Shown one piece after another: positions 1 through 12,917 of a stretch of 64,000 nt of DNA (its first letter is position 1; each line of letters starts with the position of its first letter). The notes beneath the pieces were generated by a model. The model saw only the letters and a list, made by a program, of their open reading frames with translations. It had not been told where the DNA came from and made no database searches. The stretch is from Dicaeum eximium (Eukaryota; Chordata; Aves; Passeriformes; Dicaeidae), in assembly GCA_013396995.1 (NCBI GenBank), contig VWZP01006688.1, positions 1 through 64,000 on the forward strand. The letters run 5' to 3'. The translations under genes and the position numbers were made by a program.

Positions 1-205
1 CCAGTGTGGTGTCACCAGCAAACCTGGCAGTGGTGCTCACAGTCTTGTCATCCAGATTGTTTTGGTGATGCTGAACATGAGGCCCAATGTCCATCCCTGG
101 GGATTCCCACTCGTGGCAGGCTGTGACAGCCCAAATCCAGACCATTGATCAGCACTCTGAGTGTGAGCTCTGAGCCAGTTTCTTGCCCATCTCTCAGACA
201 AAGCA
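1..205 (-). mobile_element. CR1-like LINE fragment (reverse transcriptase part), degenerate
   Basis: Read on the minus strand, this stretch resembles part of the CR1 non-LTR retrotransposon reverse transcriptase. Bases 22-8 (minus) encode F-A-G-D-T, matching the CR1 FADDT catalytic box with the first Asp replaced by Gly. Further upstream in the element, around 108-93 (minus), is G-I-P-Q-G, matching the G-V-P-Q-G motif that precedes the catalytic box. An in-frame stop follows that motif and the flanking residues have drifted, so the copy is dead. It continues beyond the left edge of the window. The right boundary (~205) is where similarity to the element fades and is approximate. It sits in a ZFYVE28 intron, in opposite orientation to the gene. 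The family call rests on remembered consensus. Confidence 0.72.
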
Positions 206-3200
206 AAATTCATGTGGGTGGACAGTTTCTTACAGAAGCAGGTTTTATACAGTGCTTTCTCATCAGTAGAACGCAGCGCCTTGAAAAGGATTCAAGAAGA
301 AAAAAGAATTTGGTTATTCTCCAGGACTGTGAATTATAGTAGGAGAGAATTCAGTTCTTTCATCTCTTGGTCCAGAGCTTAAGCTATTAAAGCTACAGCA
401 GAAATTACATGCCTGCAGGTTTTAGCAGAGACCACAGCTACTCTGGGGATCTTGTTGATCATAACGTGGAGTAGAACAAATACGTTACCAATGCATTTTA
501 ACTGACTGATCAGTCTACCTGATCAGCTCTGTCTCCAGTCCTTCTGTCTTGCACTTTCGCCTTTGTTAACATGGTCAGGTTACACTGAAGCTATGCAAGT
601 GGCAGATTGATTCTGCATTAATGTTTGGTACTGTCATCTTTGGTTTGATCAGTGCATTACTGTAGCTTTTCTTTCTCCTTTTTTTTCTTTAGAGTTCTTC
701 TTTATTGAGAGATTGCTCACAACCAGAAAAAGGCTGTTAGTAATGGCTTTACATGTACTGTACTGGAGTCCTGGAAATGAAGAGCTCAGAGTTGTGGGAA
801 GAAGAAAGGGCTTTATACCTTGAGCAAATCTGAATCACTTCCACTACAGATGCTATTCCTGCCTAATGATTTTGAGCTGTTGGTGTGTCTCTTAGGCAGT
901 GGGGGTCTGTGCTGTTTTGCACAGCTCTGTCACTCAAGCAGTGTGAGGGCAATATTAATATAGTCATAAATAGGTTGCTGTATACAGTCTTTTTGTTTAG
1001 CTGCTAAATCCCTTGCCCCAACAACCAGCTGAGCAGTACCAGCAAAACAAACAAGTCAGTGTTGATGAGGTCTGCCAGCTTTTGCTTCTGATTTTAGTCA
1101 GTGAGACTTGTGTGACTGAAGCAGATGTCTGGGTTTTCACCGCCAGGATTCTTCTTGATGTGTTTCATGCCTATCTTGTTCTTCACCCTGCAAGACAAAA
1201 AAAAAGATCTCCAAATGGTGCATAATTTTCTAAGTTACAGTGTTCCTTTCTAGGATATTCTACAGGGTATTTTATATTTTATGCACATCTTTGTCTTTAG
1301 TAACTAGTAACTGAATGCAGATTTTATTTTTTCCAAGGACTAACCCAGGCAGCTCTTGTTAACAAGTGCTTGTTACAGTGGGAAGGTGAAAATTCAGTTG
1401 TTGGAAGTTTTTTGGTCTTTCCCTATTAAAATTATAAACTTCATATTCTAGAGGTGTTAAAATGTTCAATGTGTTTGAAGTAAATATAAAATATATTACT
1501 CTCTGTGTAAATCAACTAAAATAGGGCAATATTTTAGGCTGACTAGCATCAGTGGCAGAGGCAGTAAGACTGTTCTGGAGAATTGGTAGACATTCCCCAA
1601 TTTTCCATTTGGGGGCTGTATTCCAAGTGGCATATCAAACATACCATATGGCTGGAGACTGACACAAAGTGATCATAATGGGCTTCTGTTCTTGTTTCTA
1701 CATCGCTCAGTTGCAATTTTCTTTTTTAGTAATTTGGCCACAATTATAATCATTTCCATTTTAGTGATGTGTAAAGAATCTGCTGTTGAATGTCACTTGG
1801 TGTTCTCTGTGATAGTAATAGAACAAAATTACTAGCTTTCGGAAATTAGGTTTTATTTTACAGATTAGGGGTTTTTTTTCCCCAGTTAAACCCTTAGAAT
1901 AGCATGTTTGGGAGTTTTCAGATTATGTGTAATTAAAATCACTATAGTAACTGCAGTTTTTGCAGAGTTTTTGTCCATGTCTGAAGATACATTGTAAAAC
2001 CACAATTAGACTGGAGGAAAAAAGAGAGGATTTCCTCATACTTACAGCAGTATTGAAGGTGAAAAATAAAGAGAAAGCTATCTTTTCTGATTAAAATTTT
2101 AGGTTCCACCTAATACTTTAATTAGCTTTTCTCAGCTTCGACTACCATGTCTGGATATGGAATTTCTGCGGGATTCTCCTTGACCCTACGATGCATTAAT
2201 GCTTCTGCCACTCGTTCTGTATGACTTCTGGAGGGAACTGATGGAAGCAATATGAAAATGTCATGCTAACAAGTTTCCCTGTCCCTCAAAGTTCCTTGTA
2301 CTGGGAAGTGTTTTTGAAGGTGTGTCTCCATCTCTATTTCTGCCACCCACAGGAGTTGCAAGTCAAGAGTGGTTCTGCAGGAACTGGATGCTGAATTAAT
2401 TAATTCACTTGTTGCAATGCCGTGCACAACTGTGGCTTGCCTATGGCAGAGGACATTGCTAATGAGCTGTATCAAATTACTCTTTACCCTGAAATACTTG
2501 TATCAGGTATCCAAGTTCTGCCTGGCCTTTGTCAAGTTCTACATAAAGTGTAAAAGCTGGGACTGATATCTGCATCCCTGTCTTGGATACCAGAGCTGGT
2601 TTTACATACCATTTCATCATAAGTCCTATGTTATTTGTGGTTTTCAGTTCCTGTTTTTCCAGTTCAATATATATTTTTGAAGTTCAAATATTTCTGTTCT
2701 CTAATCTCATTTTATTTATCCTTTTGCAATGTGAGCGAATGATTGAGAGCTTTAAACGTAAGTTTGAGTATAAGAAAGTGGTGGAAAAAATGTCATGGTG
2801 GAATTGAAAGAAATCATAGTAGAACCCAAGCAATATTCTAACTAATGTCTTGTTTTTTCTGTTCTATGTTTTCTTGAATTTTACAATAACTTTATCTTGC
2901 AGGTTTTACCCCTTTTTGGTTTAAACTTTAGGAAAAGCAGTAAGTGTGGTACCTTGCAAGTATTTGATGTTACATTTGATGGTTAGAAAGCACCACTGTT
3001 GATTATTAATGCTCTTCAGTTATTTGTTCATATGCACACTTAGAGAAGTTTTATCTATAATGACCAAAAAAGCTGTTTGGGAGAGAGCACTGTTCAAGTT
3101 GATAAATTCTGCACTGGCAGTGTTGTTTATTTTAATTTCCATTTGAAATACTGTATCTTGGCATTCACCTGAAAACCCAGTCCGGAGTGTTAGTGAGTTT

Positions 3201-6200
3201 GAGTAAGCCATAAGTTCTCCTAGGCTGAGTTTCTTAGAGTGGATCTGTTTAGCAAGATGCTGCTTTAACAGCTGTGGATTTTGCAAAGACCAACTGAGAA
3301 TGCTCTGCAGTTTGAAGTCTGAACAGCTGAGGAAAGGTTCAAGATGCTCTTCCAGCAGAGTGGGGAGCTAGAGAAGCTGCCGGGGTCTGGAACAGAAATT
3401 CTTGCTATTGATTTCAAATTCAATAGAGTTCAATGCTCAGGACTTTCTCATGACTGAAGATACCACTTAGGACATATGGAAAATCCTGTTAGCCAAATTC
3501 CTTTTTTTAATAAACCAACCTCGGATTGCCCACCTCTACAGTGGCAAGAGAAGCTAAGGACAGGCTTCTGCAAATCTTGTCATTCCTCCCACTGAGGAGT
3601 TCAGAAGGTTGACAGCAGATGGGGCTTCTAGCACATGTCCTGTGAATGGAGCTGGGCATTGCTCATACATGTGATAATACTCTTGTCTAGTCAAGTCCAG
3701 TTCTTTTGGTGATTTCTAGCTGGAGGGATTTGCATGCAGTTGTATTATTTGTTTCTCAAGACAAAGTTCTGAAGCCTTGATATGCTTTAAGGGTGAATGG
3801 GTTGATTGGTGGGTTTTTTTCATCCTCTTGAGCTGTTTCTCCTAAAAGAGAGAAGAAATAGCTAAGGGGTTGTATTTGGTTATATTTTAAAACCCTCTTG
3901 ACTTAATAAAATATTAGGGTTTAAAAGACAAGAAATAAAGTTCTGCATTAAAGGTTTTTTTAGTCTCCTTTAAGTGTAGCTTCTTGGGTCATTTCTTAAA
4001 GCATAGTCCTTGGCTAAAAAACTATATGGTATTACCTAAATAATAACATATAATGTTCTGGCTTGGGTTTTAGTGACTCTAAAATTGAGTGTGTAGCCAC
4101 CCACTTCACTTAAAATAATTGTAAGAAGCCATGATTCTCACAGTTTCTTCCAACCATATCAAAACTAGCAGGTTAGAAACCAACAGGCTTTAGCCTACTG
4201 TTTCTTGTGTTTCTTGTAAGAGTATCGAAAAAGAAACACTGGAAGTACTGCAAAAAGCAGGATGGGAAGTAGGTTGGGGGGGTTTTTTCTTACTGTTATG
4301 GGAATTACGTATCTCTTACCTAAACCCCTATAATTTTCCTCTTGTCATTTCTCATTTATGCAGCCTTTGTCTTCCCTAAACTATTGTGTTTGAACCTTTA
4401 CATGGTTTTTGGAGTTGCTGTTTATTCTGTTTAGCAAATTGGAACCCAGAGTTGACTACAGCCTTCTGAAGTAAAGAGTAAGAGTAATAGCTTGGCTGAC
4501 AGGTTAGTGGTGAGATTTTCAGTTACAGCCTACACAAATATTAGTGGGAGCAATATACCAGCTTGCTGAAGTTGTTTTAGAAATTGTATGTAATCAACAA
4601 CATAGATTTGCCTGCAAACATTTTGGTTTGGGTTTTTTTCATTTACCATAAGAAGGAAAAAATTCAAATGCGAGAGAATCTTAAATATTGCAGACTGGTT
4701 AAAAAGTGTATGTTATTGGTATTGTACACAGAGCATAAGGTGGCCATTATGCTAAACTCTGTACAAACAAAAAATGAAAGTTAGGGAGCTCATGGTAATG
4801 TGTTTTGAGAAATACTGTAAGAACTAGAATATTCTAAATGTACCTCTGTATACAGGGCAATTCACATACATGGGAAACTCACATACATGAGACACCTACA
4901 CATGTATATATCTTTAGTTGTTCAATACATGTCACTTTAAATAATGGACATGAGAGATTTGTTAAGGCCAACTAGTGCAAATGAATTTAGGTCCAAAGAA
5001 CTGCACTGCTTTATAATTTGTAGACAGTCTCTCCTCAGTTTTTAAATGATCACTAATTTATATTTAAGAATTGGGCTACTAACCCTTTGTAAAAACTTCT
5101 AACATGATTTGTAACTGTAATGTCCTTCTGTGTAGAACATTAGGAATGTATGAAATCACAGAATTTTTTTTGCAAAGTTTTCACACTTCTTTACTGTCAA
5201 GGGTCTCACCTGCTACTGTACAACCCTTACCAAACTTTCCTAGAGAGCACCATGGTCTTAAAATGCATCTCTGGGTGAACCTCTGCATCAGAATGGTACC
5301 ATTTAATGCATGGATTTGAATTCACTGTGAAGTGGATTCACCAGCTTTAAATTCCCACTACAGCAGGAAGGTGTTACCTGTTTTGTTACGTTCTACTTCT
5401 GCCCCTGCTTGTGTAGTTTGCTGGACATTCCCAGAGAAAGTGAATGGGAATCCCTGATGTCACAGGTATTTGGATAGCATAAATGGTAAGGTTAGTCACT
5501 GAATTATGTATTAACACTGTTCTAGTAAACATTTGTAATTTTGTTACAGAGTTTTCTTCTAGACTTAGCTGGGATGAGTTTGTGTGGCTGAAATTTGAGC
5601 TCTGTCTGTTCACAGGCACCACTGACAATCTTCTGAGATCTTTTCCTGAAAATCAGTTGTCATTGAAGACCTTGCCTGAAATCAAAGACTTGAAGGGTGG
5701 TCTTAATTTCCTTTTAAATTTGGTGCCATCATTGCATCACATATTTCTGTTGGAGCTGGGTAATCTTCAAGCTTTTCCAACGCTAACCATTCTCTGATCC
5801 TTTGATATAGAGTACACTGGGTCTGTTGGGCTTTCTCCTTTGCAAGAAGTGACCCACTATTGCTTTTGAGTTAAGATTATGAAAGATAAAGAAACAAAAC
5901 CAAACCATGTATTTTTAAAAGTTCTTTGTGATTAATTTGAAAACATTCAGTTGATTTTTTGTGTTCAATGTATTTTAAAAAGATAGAGCTTTTAAATTCT
6001 TTTTGTCTGTCACTACTGTATATTTAATGCATTTTTAAGATACTCTGAGGGTTGGTTTGTGAATAATGAGGAATTCTTTCAGAGAATCTCATACATTGTG
6101 CATTCATGCAGAGCAGATTTTACGTTTAAAGAACCAAATATTTCTAGAAAAATTTGCAAGGAGACATCTGTGAGTGGACACAGATTTCTACAGCTGATGC

Positions 6201-9200
6201 TATGTTTTGAGTACAAACATAAAATATTTAAATTTGGAACAACATTGAATTGGTTGACTTTGGTTGTTTGGTTTTAGACTTTGCTGCTTTCACTGGTTTA
6301 GGATGAGTGTCAATGGCCAACAAACACAGCCCAAAGCCTGCAGTATCACAGATGGTTACCTAAAATGTCTGTCCACTCCTGAAAATGTCTGTCATAGCCT
6401 TCTTGTTCCACACTCCTGTTTTCTATTATGTGTGAGTACTACTACTTAAACTGGCTCAGAAGTGTCCTTTGAAACACAAAAGCTCCCAAGCAGATTGTAT
6501 TGGTGAAAGATTGTATTATGTACAATTACATTATTGGTTTTTATTTGCTTGTACATATTTGGCTAAATTTCACAGTAAAGCGTTGAGACCAGGCAACCAT
6601 TCTAGAGATACGCCTTGAAAGTGTTGAAAGAGTCTTATCACTTCTAATGTAATAAATAAAGTGTAATTTTAAAATGGGTGGCTGCAGCCAAGTTAAGCTA
6701 AAAGCTAATTCATTTAATCTGCTACAGGGTATCTGTTCCTTTATAAGGTATAAGCAAATTTACTGTTTGGAACCAGCCTTGGATATAACATCTTATTTCC
6801 TTATATTCACCTTCAGATGTGTTAGCTTTGCAATGTTTTTACAGTCTGAAAAATTAATGCATGATAAGACTGTGTATATGGTAAGTCTTTCACAAGGGGA
6901 GTTCCATGTGTATTTTAGTGTTATCTCTTTGTAATTTAATTTGTTGGGTTATTCAGGGTTCCTTTCAACCAAATAGTTGAGAAATTGAGGACTTGTCTCT
7001 AGCAGGGCTATGGCTGTTCATATTGTGCAATGAGACATGATTCTGTTGGTAATGGTTGTGAAACATTCCAGATCCAAGTGTAGTCTGACATTAATGAAAC
7101 GCTTCCTAAACATCTGGTATTGGCTGAAAATGTTGATTCAAATTATCCATGTTAGATAAGCCAAGTAAGAAATATATTCTTTATAAAGAAAAAAAAAAGG
7201 TAAGCTGCACCCTGTAGATCGCATTTCAGGTTTGTTTTCTATAATGTCAGTTTATAAAATAGGCGAAGCTGTTTGCATGGGTGCAGTCATTCCTGTTTGG
7301 GATACTCCAGTAAAAAAAAGCTGGCTCTTTTGCTGTTTATCTGAAACTATTGCAGTGTTTCTGTTCTTGCAGTATTTCTGACTATCTCTACACTATTGTA
7401 TTTTTGGCTACGTTCTTTAACAGTTAGATATACTTTAAAGAACAGATAGTTGTTAGCTGTTCTTTGAGAGTCATTTTTGTCTTACTCGGACTTGGTTGTG
7501 TTGGTAAAGGCAGAGTAATTGTTTCTAACTCTATAGCAATTCTTAGGTCCAGTTCTAAATATTTCTGGAGCATTCATTTTTTTGCTTTGTAGTAGCACAA
7601 GCAGTGCCAAGTACAAAATATCCTCTTTTCTGAACCTACTGTATGTGGATACTGTAGTTTACATGGGAGTGTGCATATAAAAGTATCTCATAAATGTGAG
7701 TGTGCAGACAGGCTGCCCTTCCACCCCACAGTGCTGGAGCAATTCACTTGTGCTCTCTGCTGGGGATTTGGAGGACAAAGCAGGCCCAGCCAGTCTTGTG
7801 GTGACATGGCCAGTCCTAATGACACACCACAAAATCTAACAGAATAGTCTGCAACTGAAGTAGGTCAAACCACATTTCCTGAATGAAGTAGGTAAAACTG
7901 CATTCCTCCCAGCTGGAGGAGGCTCAAAAAAGCAAACATTATTATTAAAATTGGTCAGAATTGTGGAATGAGCCTTTCTTCCTTTCTGCAATACGGCAAA
8001 GGACCAGGCAGCTTACATTCTTGAAAAGCACTCTTCACAGCTCTCTGCCCACTTAACACCCTCCTTTGAAATATTTCTTTGCTGTGATTTGGAGGGAAAA
8101 GTCATCCTTGATTCAGTGGCCCTGTTTTCCCCTGCACTAAAGTTTCTGTGTATAGGGAGTTTTGAAGAGACCTTTGTATTGGGGTTATATAATTACAGAG
8201 ATGGCATTTGGCTTTATCAGGAGGTCCATGCTTGCCTTGGAGAGCAATTTATGGTGCACATGTGTGTATCACTAAGAAAATTCTTGTGTAAAACAAAGAG
8301 CAGAGCCTATTTGGCCATGTTGCAAGGCAGAGTCCTTTATCTGTATGTGAGAGGGTTTGTGTGAACAGGCATCCTGTGACTGCACACCCCTGTGAGTCAG
8401 GAATCGCTTCCTGGCTCTCCCTGCCTTTCAGTTTATTCCTTCATAAGCCACATTTGTACGTGACCTTTTCATTGGCTTGAGCACAGCCTTTCCCCACTGC
8501 CAGGCTTGTGTTACAGTATCTACTGTATCCCCTACGGAAACACAAAGGAAAATGGAAAGAGAATCCTCACTTCGTTCTCAGTGTCTTTGATAAGCCCAGT
8601 CAGTCATGGTGCTGCTGGAACTGTAAACACAGAAATAACATCTCCTTACAAGAATTTTCTTTTGTTAGTAGCAATAGATAACGTGAACAAAATGAGTCTC
8701 CTGCAGGCCAAGTCTTTACTCTGTGTTTGAAAGAATGGGGGCCCAGTTAAGGTACTCATGCTACACATCTTCCATCGATATTTCTATCAATAACTAATCT
8801 CCAGTGTTTATTTATTTTCAGTCTGTTTTTCTTAGGGCTTTTAAGATTGGGTGGCATAATTATTTCTCTTTTATATTTCAAAGCATTACCTGTGGAGCCT
8901 AAAGGCAGAATCTGAAAACTATATCTTATAAAATTTTGTTATAAATAATTATGTTACCTATGTGTCTTCTCCCAAAATAACTATTCATGCATACTGCCAT
9001 AAGGATGGGATCTGCAAGATGGTGAATGTGTCTGCACCTGGTGAAAGCAGATTGAACTCAAAATGTGTTAGAAATTACTTTTTTGTTATACATGCTACTT
9101 ACACATGCAGTTAGTAACTCTTCTTTTAACATGGTCATTGTCTGTGAAGTGAAGAGTGCTGAAGTTTTGGACAGCAAAAGTATGATTTTAAGTAAAATAA

Positions 9201-10238
9201 TCTGGTTTTTTGTAATAATTGTCAGTATTGATTTCTTTCTAATATGTGGAGAAAAATGGTTTCATGTTCCCTCTGACTTGAATGTATGGAGTAAGAAGGC
9301 TTCTGCCTCTGTTGGTCAGCACACTGAAGCCTTAGGACTTTGATGTTGTTACATCCTGTGCTCTAGTCCCATTTAAGGGTTTTTAGGGGCAAAGTGCTAC
9401 TTTCCCCCTAAGTGCTTCCTGTTTTAAACATCTTGATTTACAAACACTTAAGGTAATTCCTGATATTTGAAGATTCTCTCCAAGGCCTCCCTGCTGTCTC
9501 AGGTTGTTTCAAGCTTCTTCTCTGTAAGAGAAAAGTGGTAGGGGTCATGGTGGTGAAAGTGTGGGAATGTCTGGCATCTGATTTTTAACAGAAAATTTAA
9601 AGTTTGAGTAGACATTTGGTGGCACATTTAAATCTCTTTAGAGTTGATGAGCCATTCTTTACAATAGTTTGACATTTCAGCAATTTCTAATGTTACATTT
9701 ATGAGGGAATTAACCTACCTCTACTGTGTAAATCCTATTTTATTGCTGCTCTTTCCATTTTTTTAAAGTTATATTTAGATTCTGTTCTTGCTATATTAAG
9801 GTAACATACTTCAGAATTTTTTTTTTCAAATAATTTCCTTGTTCATAAATTCTAAGTTGACTTCAGAACTGACCTTCACATTTTTAGGTTGATATTCCCC
9901 TTCAGGATTTTTGGTGGAGTTATGGTCTCAGGACTGAGCTTTGAGAAGAAGTTAATGTGAAAAATGGCACAGCACTTTATAACAGCTAAGAAAAAATGCA
10001 GTAAAATACAGACAAGTGATTTTCTGCTTAAAGTTTTTTTGCAGCTGTCACAGAGTAAAAATCAAACGTGGTGGTGATTGGTTGCATGCTGATCAACTTC
10101 AACAAAAATTTACAGCAATTAGTTCTGGTACTATAGAGTCTTGCCTGAGTCATAAATCCTTTAGGATTTGCTGAACATCCTGAACAACTGAGTAAAGATT
10201 TACATGACTTTCCTTTACATTATTTTTTTCTCTGACAG
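206..10238 (+). other. ZFYVE28: Large ZFYVE28 intron (3' part); no exon recognised
   Basis: This is AT-rich intronic sequence with only short random open frames (longest about 100 codons). It leads into the first recognised exon. The preceding exon must lie left of the window, because the first exon here begins in the middle of a codon. In vertebrate ZFYVE28 the preceding coding sequence is a large exon for the disordered middle of the protein, and I see nothing resembling it here. A short imperfect duplication (period 28, copies starting at 7857 and 7885) is the only internal repeat noted. The intron ends with a T-rich tract and a tandem CAGCAG acceptor at 10236-10241. Confidence 0.7.
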
Positions 10239-10241
10239 CAG

Positions 10242-10393
10242 TTTAATGACAAGTTCTTGTTCATCTGATGACATCGATCAGGAAGAAATCCAGCTGGCTT
10301 TGCAGGCTGCCAAAATTGCCACACGAGAGAAGATCAGATCTAGATTCCACGGCAGTAATGATCTTATTCACCGCCTTTTTGTCTGTATCTCAG
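10242..10393 (+). CDS. ZFYVE28: ZFYVE28 coding exon (helical region before the FYVE domain, first part)
   Basis: ZFYVE28/LST2 is an endosomal PtdIns3P-binding FYVE protein known as a negative regulator of EGF receptor signalling. This exon encodes a Ser-rich start (LMTSSCSSDD), an acidic helix (DIDQEEIQLALQAAKIA), then REKIRSRFHGSNDLIHRLFV and C-I-S. The REKIRSRFHGS and DLIHRLFVCISG blocks match human ZFYVE28 as I remember it. The acceptor is a tandem NAGNAG, so the exon may instead start at 10239, adding one codon. It starts with the last base of a codon and ends with the first base (phase 1) at the donor CAG/gtatga. The next intron is 560 bp. Identity rests on several conserved blocks continuing across all five exons in matching phase. 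Confidence 0.95.
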
Positions 10394-10953
10394 GTATGAG
10401 AATCACTGAATTATTAAACTATTTTTGGGGGGTTTTGGTTTATTTTTTTGGGTTTTTGCACATCAAGTTTTGGGAAAAAAGGATGAGGTATGAAGTTTCA
10501 GGAAGACTCTGGTTTTGGGGCCTAAGTTGCAGTCTGGTTTAGAAGGACCTGTTACTTGTTTGGAACTTACAGAATCAGATGCTGACATCTTAGACCTGTA
10601 GTGTTGAAGAATTTGGACTTGTCTGGTTTGATTTTTCCCTGGTGATGCCCTGTTGTGTTCAAGGAATGAAATTTGACTTGGCAGTTCTGTTTTCACGCAA
10701 AATGAATCTCAGTATTTCCTGCTAAAGGATAAGGAAGATGTGTTGGCTTGCAGGTAGCATAAAAACCAGAATGTAACTTGGCCATTATGGAGATTTAGTT
10801 TAATCAGATGTTCAATTTTTATTCCGAATGTGAGCAAGTGATCCCCTAAAAACAAGTGAGGCCATTACTGGTACTAACAGGCAGATTTAAGTACTTTTTT
10901 AAAGGATGATATAACAGTCTAGAAATTATGTACTCAATTTCTCCAACTCTAAG
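10394..10953 (+). other. ZFYVE28: ZFYVE28 intron, 560 bp, phase 1
   Basis: This GT-AG intron (gtatga...ctctaag) interrupts a Gly codon. The polypyrimidine tract before the acceptor is short (tttctccaactct). The 5' part has T/G-rich runs near 10425-10460. No other feature is seen. Confidence 0.9.
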
Positions 10954-11070
10954 GTGTTGCTGACCAGCTGCAGACAAACTATGCTAGTGATCTGAGAAGT
11001 ATCTTGAAGACCTTGTTTGAAGTTATGGCAACCAAACCTGAAACAGAAGACAAGGAAAAGCAGAAGAAAG
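10954..11070 (+). CDS. ZFYVE28: ZFYVE28 coding exon (helical region, second part)
   Basis: The exon encodes V-A-D-Q-L-Q-T-N-Y-A-S-D-L-R, then SILKTLFEVMATKPETEDK and E-K-Q-K-K. This matches the conserved block immediately after CISG in vertebrate ZFYVE28; the VADQLQTNYASDLR core appears essentially unchanged from the human protein. The exon is 117 bp, a multiple of three, and is phase 1 at both ends, so skipping it would keep the frame. The acceptor is aactctaag/GT and the donor AAAG/gtacaa. The Lys/Glu-rich end is a likely linker to the short Cys-containing segment in the next exon. It is certainly coding, given the frame continuity with its neighbours. Confidence 0.96.
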
Positions 11071-12504
11071 GTACAAGGTCCCCTAATATATTGTTGTCTT
11101 TTTGACAGGATTCACTGTACAGTCATTTCACCTAGGTTTAAATGGAGTCATGGAAACAGACTGTAAGCAGGATGAAGTCACTGTATAGGAACACAGGAGT
11201 TCATCTTAAGGCAAATACTAAAGAGTTAAAGTCTTCAGAGTTCATCTGCTGTTTCCATTTTCCTATATTTAACAGAAGCACAGTGTTTGTAGCCCATATA
11301 GTTTATAGCCCATGATTTATGCAGGGTTTGGACTTCATAAATTTATTTTTTCCCCAGATTTGTTTCATACTGAATACATTTTAAATTACCAAAGAAGAGA
11401 CTATAAGATAGGAATTCTGTCCTGGCATGAGCAAATTGAAGAATTTGGCTTCAAGATAGAAAAATACCACATTTCAATTCTAGATAATTAAAGTAATGGA
11501 ACCAGAACTAGATCATGAACCAACAAAAGATTTTTTTTTCCTCTGTGACCATTTTTATTGTTTCTGTTCTAAGTGGCAAGTCTGCTAACTTATCTAAGAA
11601 AAAGTGTCATACCGGAAAGGCTGCAATTACCTTTGTCATCATTAGAACTACCAGCATCTCAAAGTGACCAGAGCTCATTTTTTTCCTACTTCCTTTCCTC
11701 CAGATTTAAAACTTTTTCTTTCTCCCAGGTTCATTTAAAAGCTTTGAGCTTTTTATGTGAAACACTTAGTTAAAAGTTGGATCAAGTTAGCAGAAAAAAG
11801 CTGCACTCCAGTCCTAATTCTGCAGTGGGATAATGCACAACATGCATTACAGTCTTCTGTTACTTTTAGTTGAAACTTCCACAGCAGTTACATGGTGTCA
11901 ACTTGTCATGGTGTGAAAATAAACTGGTTTTTTTTATTGTTAAAAAAAATAAATGGGTTAGACAGAATTGCTAGAAAGAGAACACAAGAGCTCCTGAACC
12001 TTCAAGTAAGAGTAATAAAGTAACTGGAGCTGTAAAGAATTATCACTGGGAAATATATATCAATCAATAGTACTTGGATGGATGTAATTTCTAATGGATG
12101 AACTCTTGCATTAAAAAAAAATTGTATTCACTAAACATTCGCATAAACAAAACGAGCGAAAAAAGGGGAGTTTTGGGGTGAAGTTTCTCTTTGATATGTG
12201 TGATTCACCTTGGGAATCTCTCACTGTTCTCATAATCTACTTCTAATAAAGGATCCAAGCTAAGAATTGGGAAATAAAATGTAGATGCAGCTAAACTAGC
12301 AGAAGTAAGAAGACTGCATGTCCTGTTATAATGGCATCTTTCAGTTCTGTTGTTATCCCAAAGAAGAATAGGAAACTTGTAAATCACTGTTTGTGTCGGG
12401 GTAGAGAAAAGGCAAGAAGTCTAGGAAGGTGCTACTATGGTCTAAAATTAATATTTTTAAGTGATAATTGGAAAAATATGAGTACTTTTTGAATTGTTTT
12501 ACAG
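11071..12504 (+). other. ZFYVE28: ZFYVE28 intron, 1434 bp, phase 1
   Basis: This AT-rich GT-AG intron runs from gtacaa to attgttttacag. It holds only short random open frames, and no repeat or extra exon is recognised. Confidence 0.9.
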
Positions 12505-12609
12505 TTAATCATGGTTTAAGGAATGCAGCATTGGAAGACTGTGCTTTGTGTCAAGAAAGTATATCATCCTCAGAACTTGCAGCAAAAGCCAGAGATGGAG
12601 ACTTTGAAG
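12505..12609 (+). CDS. ZFYVE28: ZFYVE28 coding exon (segment just before the FYVE domain)
   Basis: The exon encodes V-N-H-G-L-R-N, then AALEDCALCQESISSSELAA and K-A-R-D-G-D-F-E. It matches the human segment with AALEDCALCQE and SSSELAAK. The C-x2-C pair (CALC) is conserved between bird and human, but it is separate from the FYVE zinc ligands. The exon is 105 bp, phase 1 at both ends, and so frame-neutral if skipped. The acceptor is strong (tgttttacag) and the donor is GAAG/gtattt. Its final G plus AT of the next exon makes the Asp that opens D-P-P-D-W, the start of the FYVE domain. Confidence 0.96.
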
Positions 12610-12896
12610 GTATTTTCTTTTTCCTAAGAATTAAAATGAGACAACACTGATGTATAAAAAAGTGATCATTAAAATGAAAAGTCTTTTCATGTTTGGCTCT
12701 GGAAAGTGAGTATAAAATGTTGTCATGGTGTTCCAGAGACAAAGTCAGAAGGTAAACTGAGCATATTTCTTTCAGGTTTTTTCTAACAGTCTCGTGAAAC
12801 TCTTATCCAAAATTGTCATATTCAGTATGAATTCCTCTGTATCAGTGCAGAAAGGGTCTGTATAGTAAAGGCTTTAATATGTATGCTGATATATGT

Positions 12897-12917
12897 ATCT
12901 GATATATCATATCAGAT
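12897..12917. repeat. Perfect 9-bp inverted repeat with 3-bp loop
   Basis: The arms ATCTGATAT (12897-12905) and ATATCAGAT (12909-12917) are exact reverse complements around ATC. A further ATCTGAT copy lies just downstream (12930-12936). It is AT-rich and lies ~290 bp into the large ZFYVE28 intron. No function is apparent. Confidence 0.8.
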
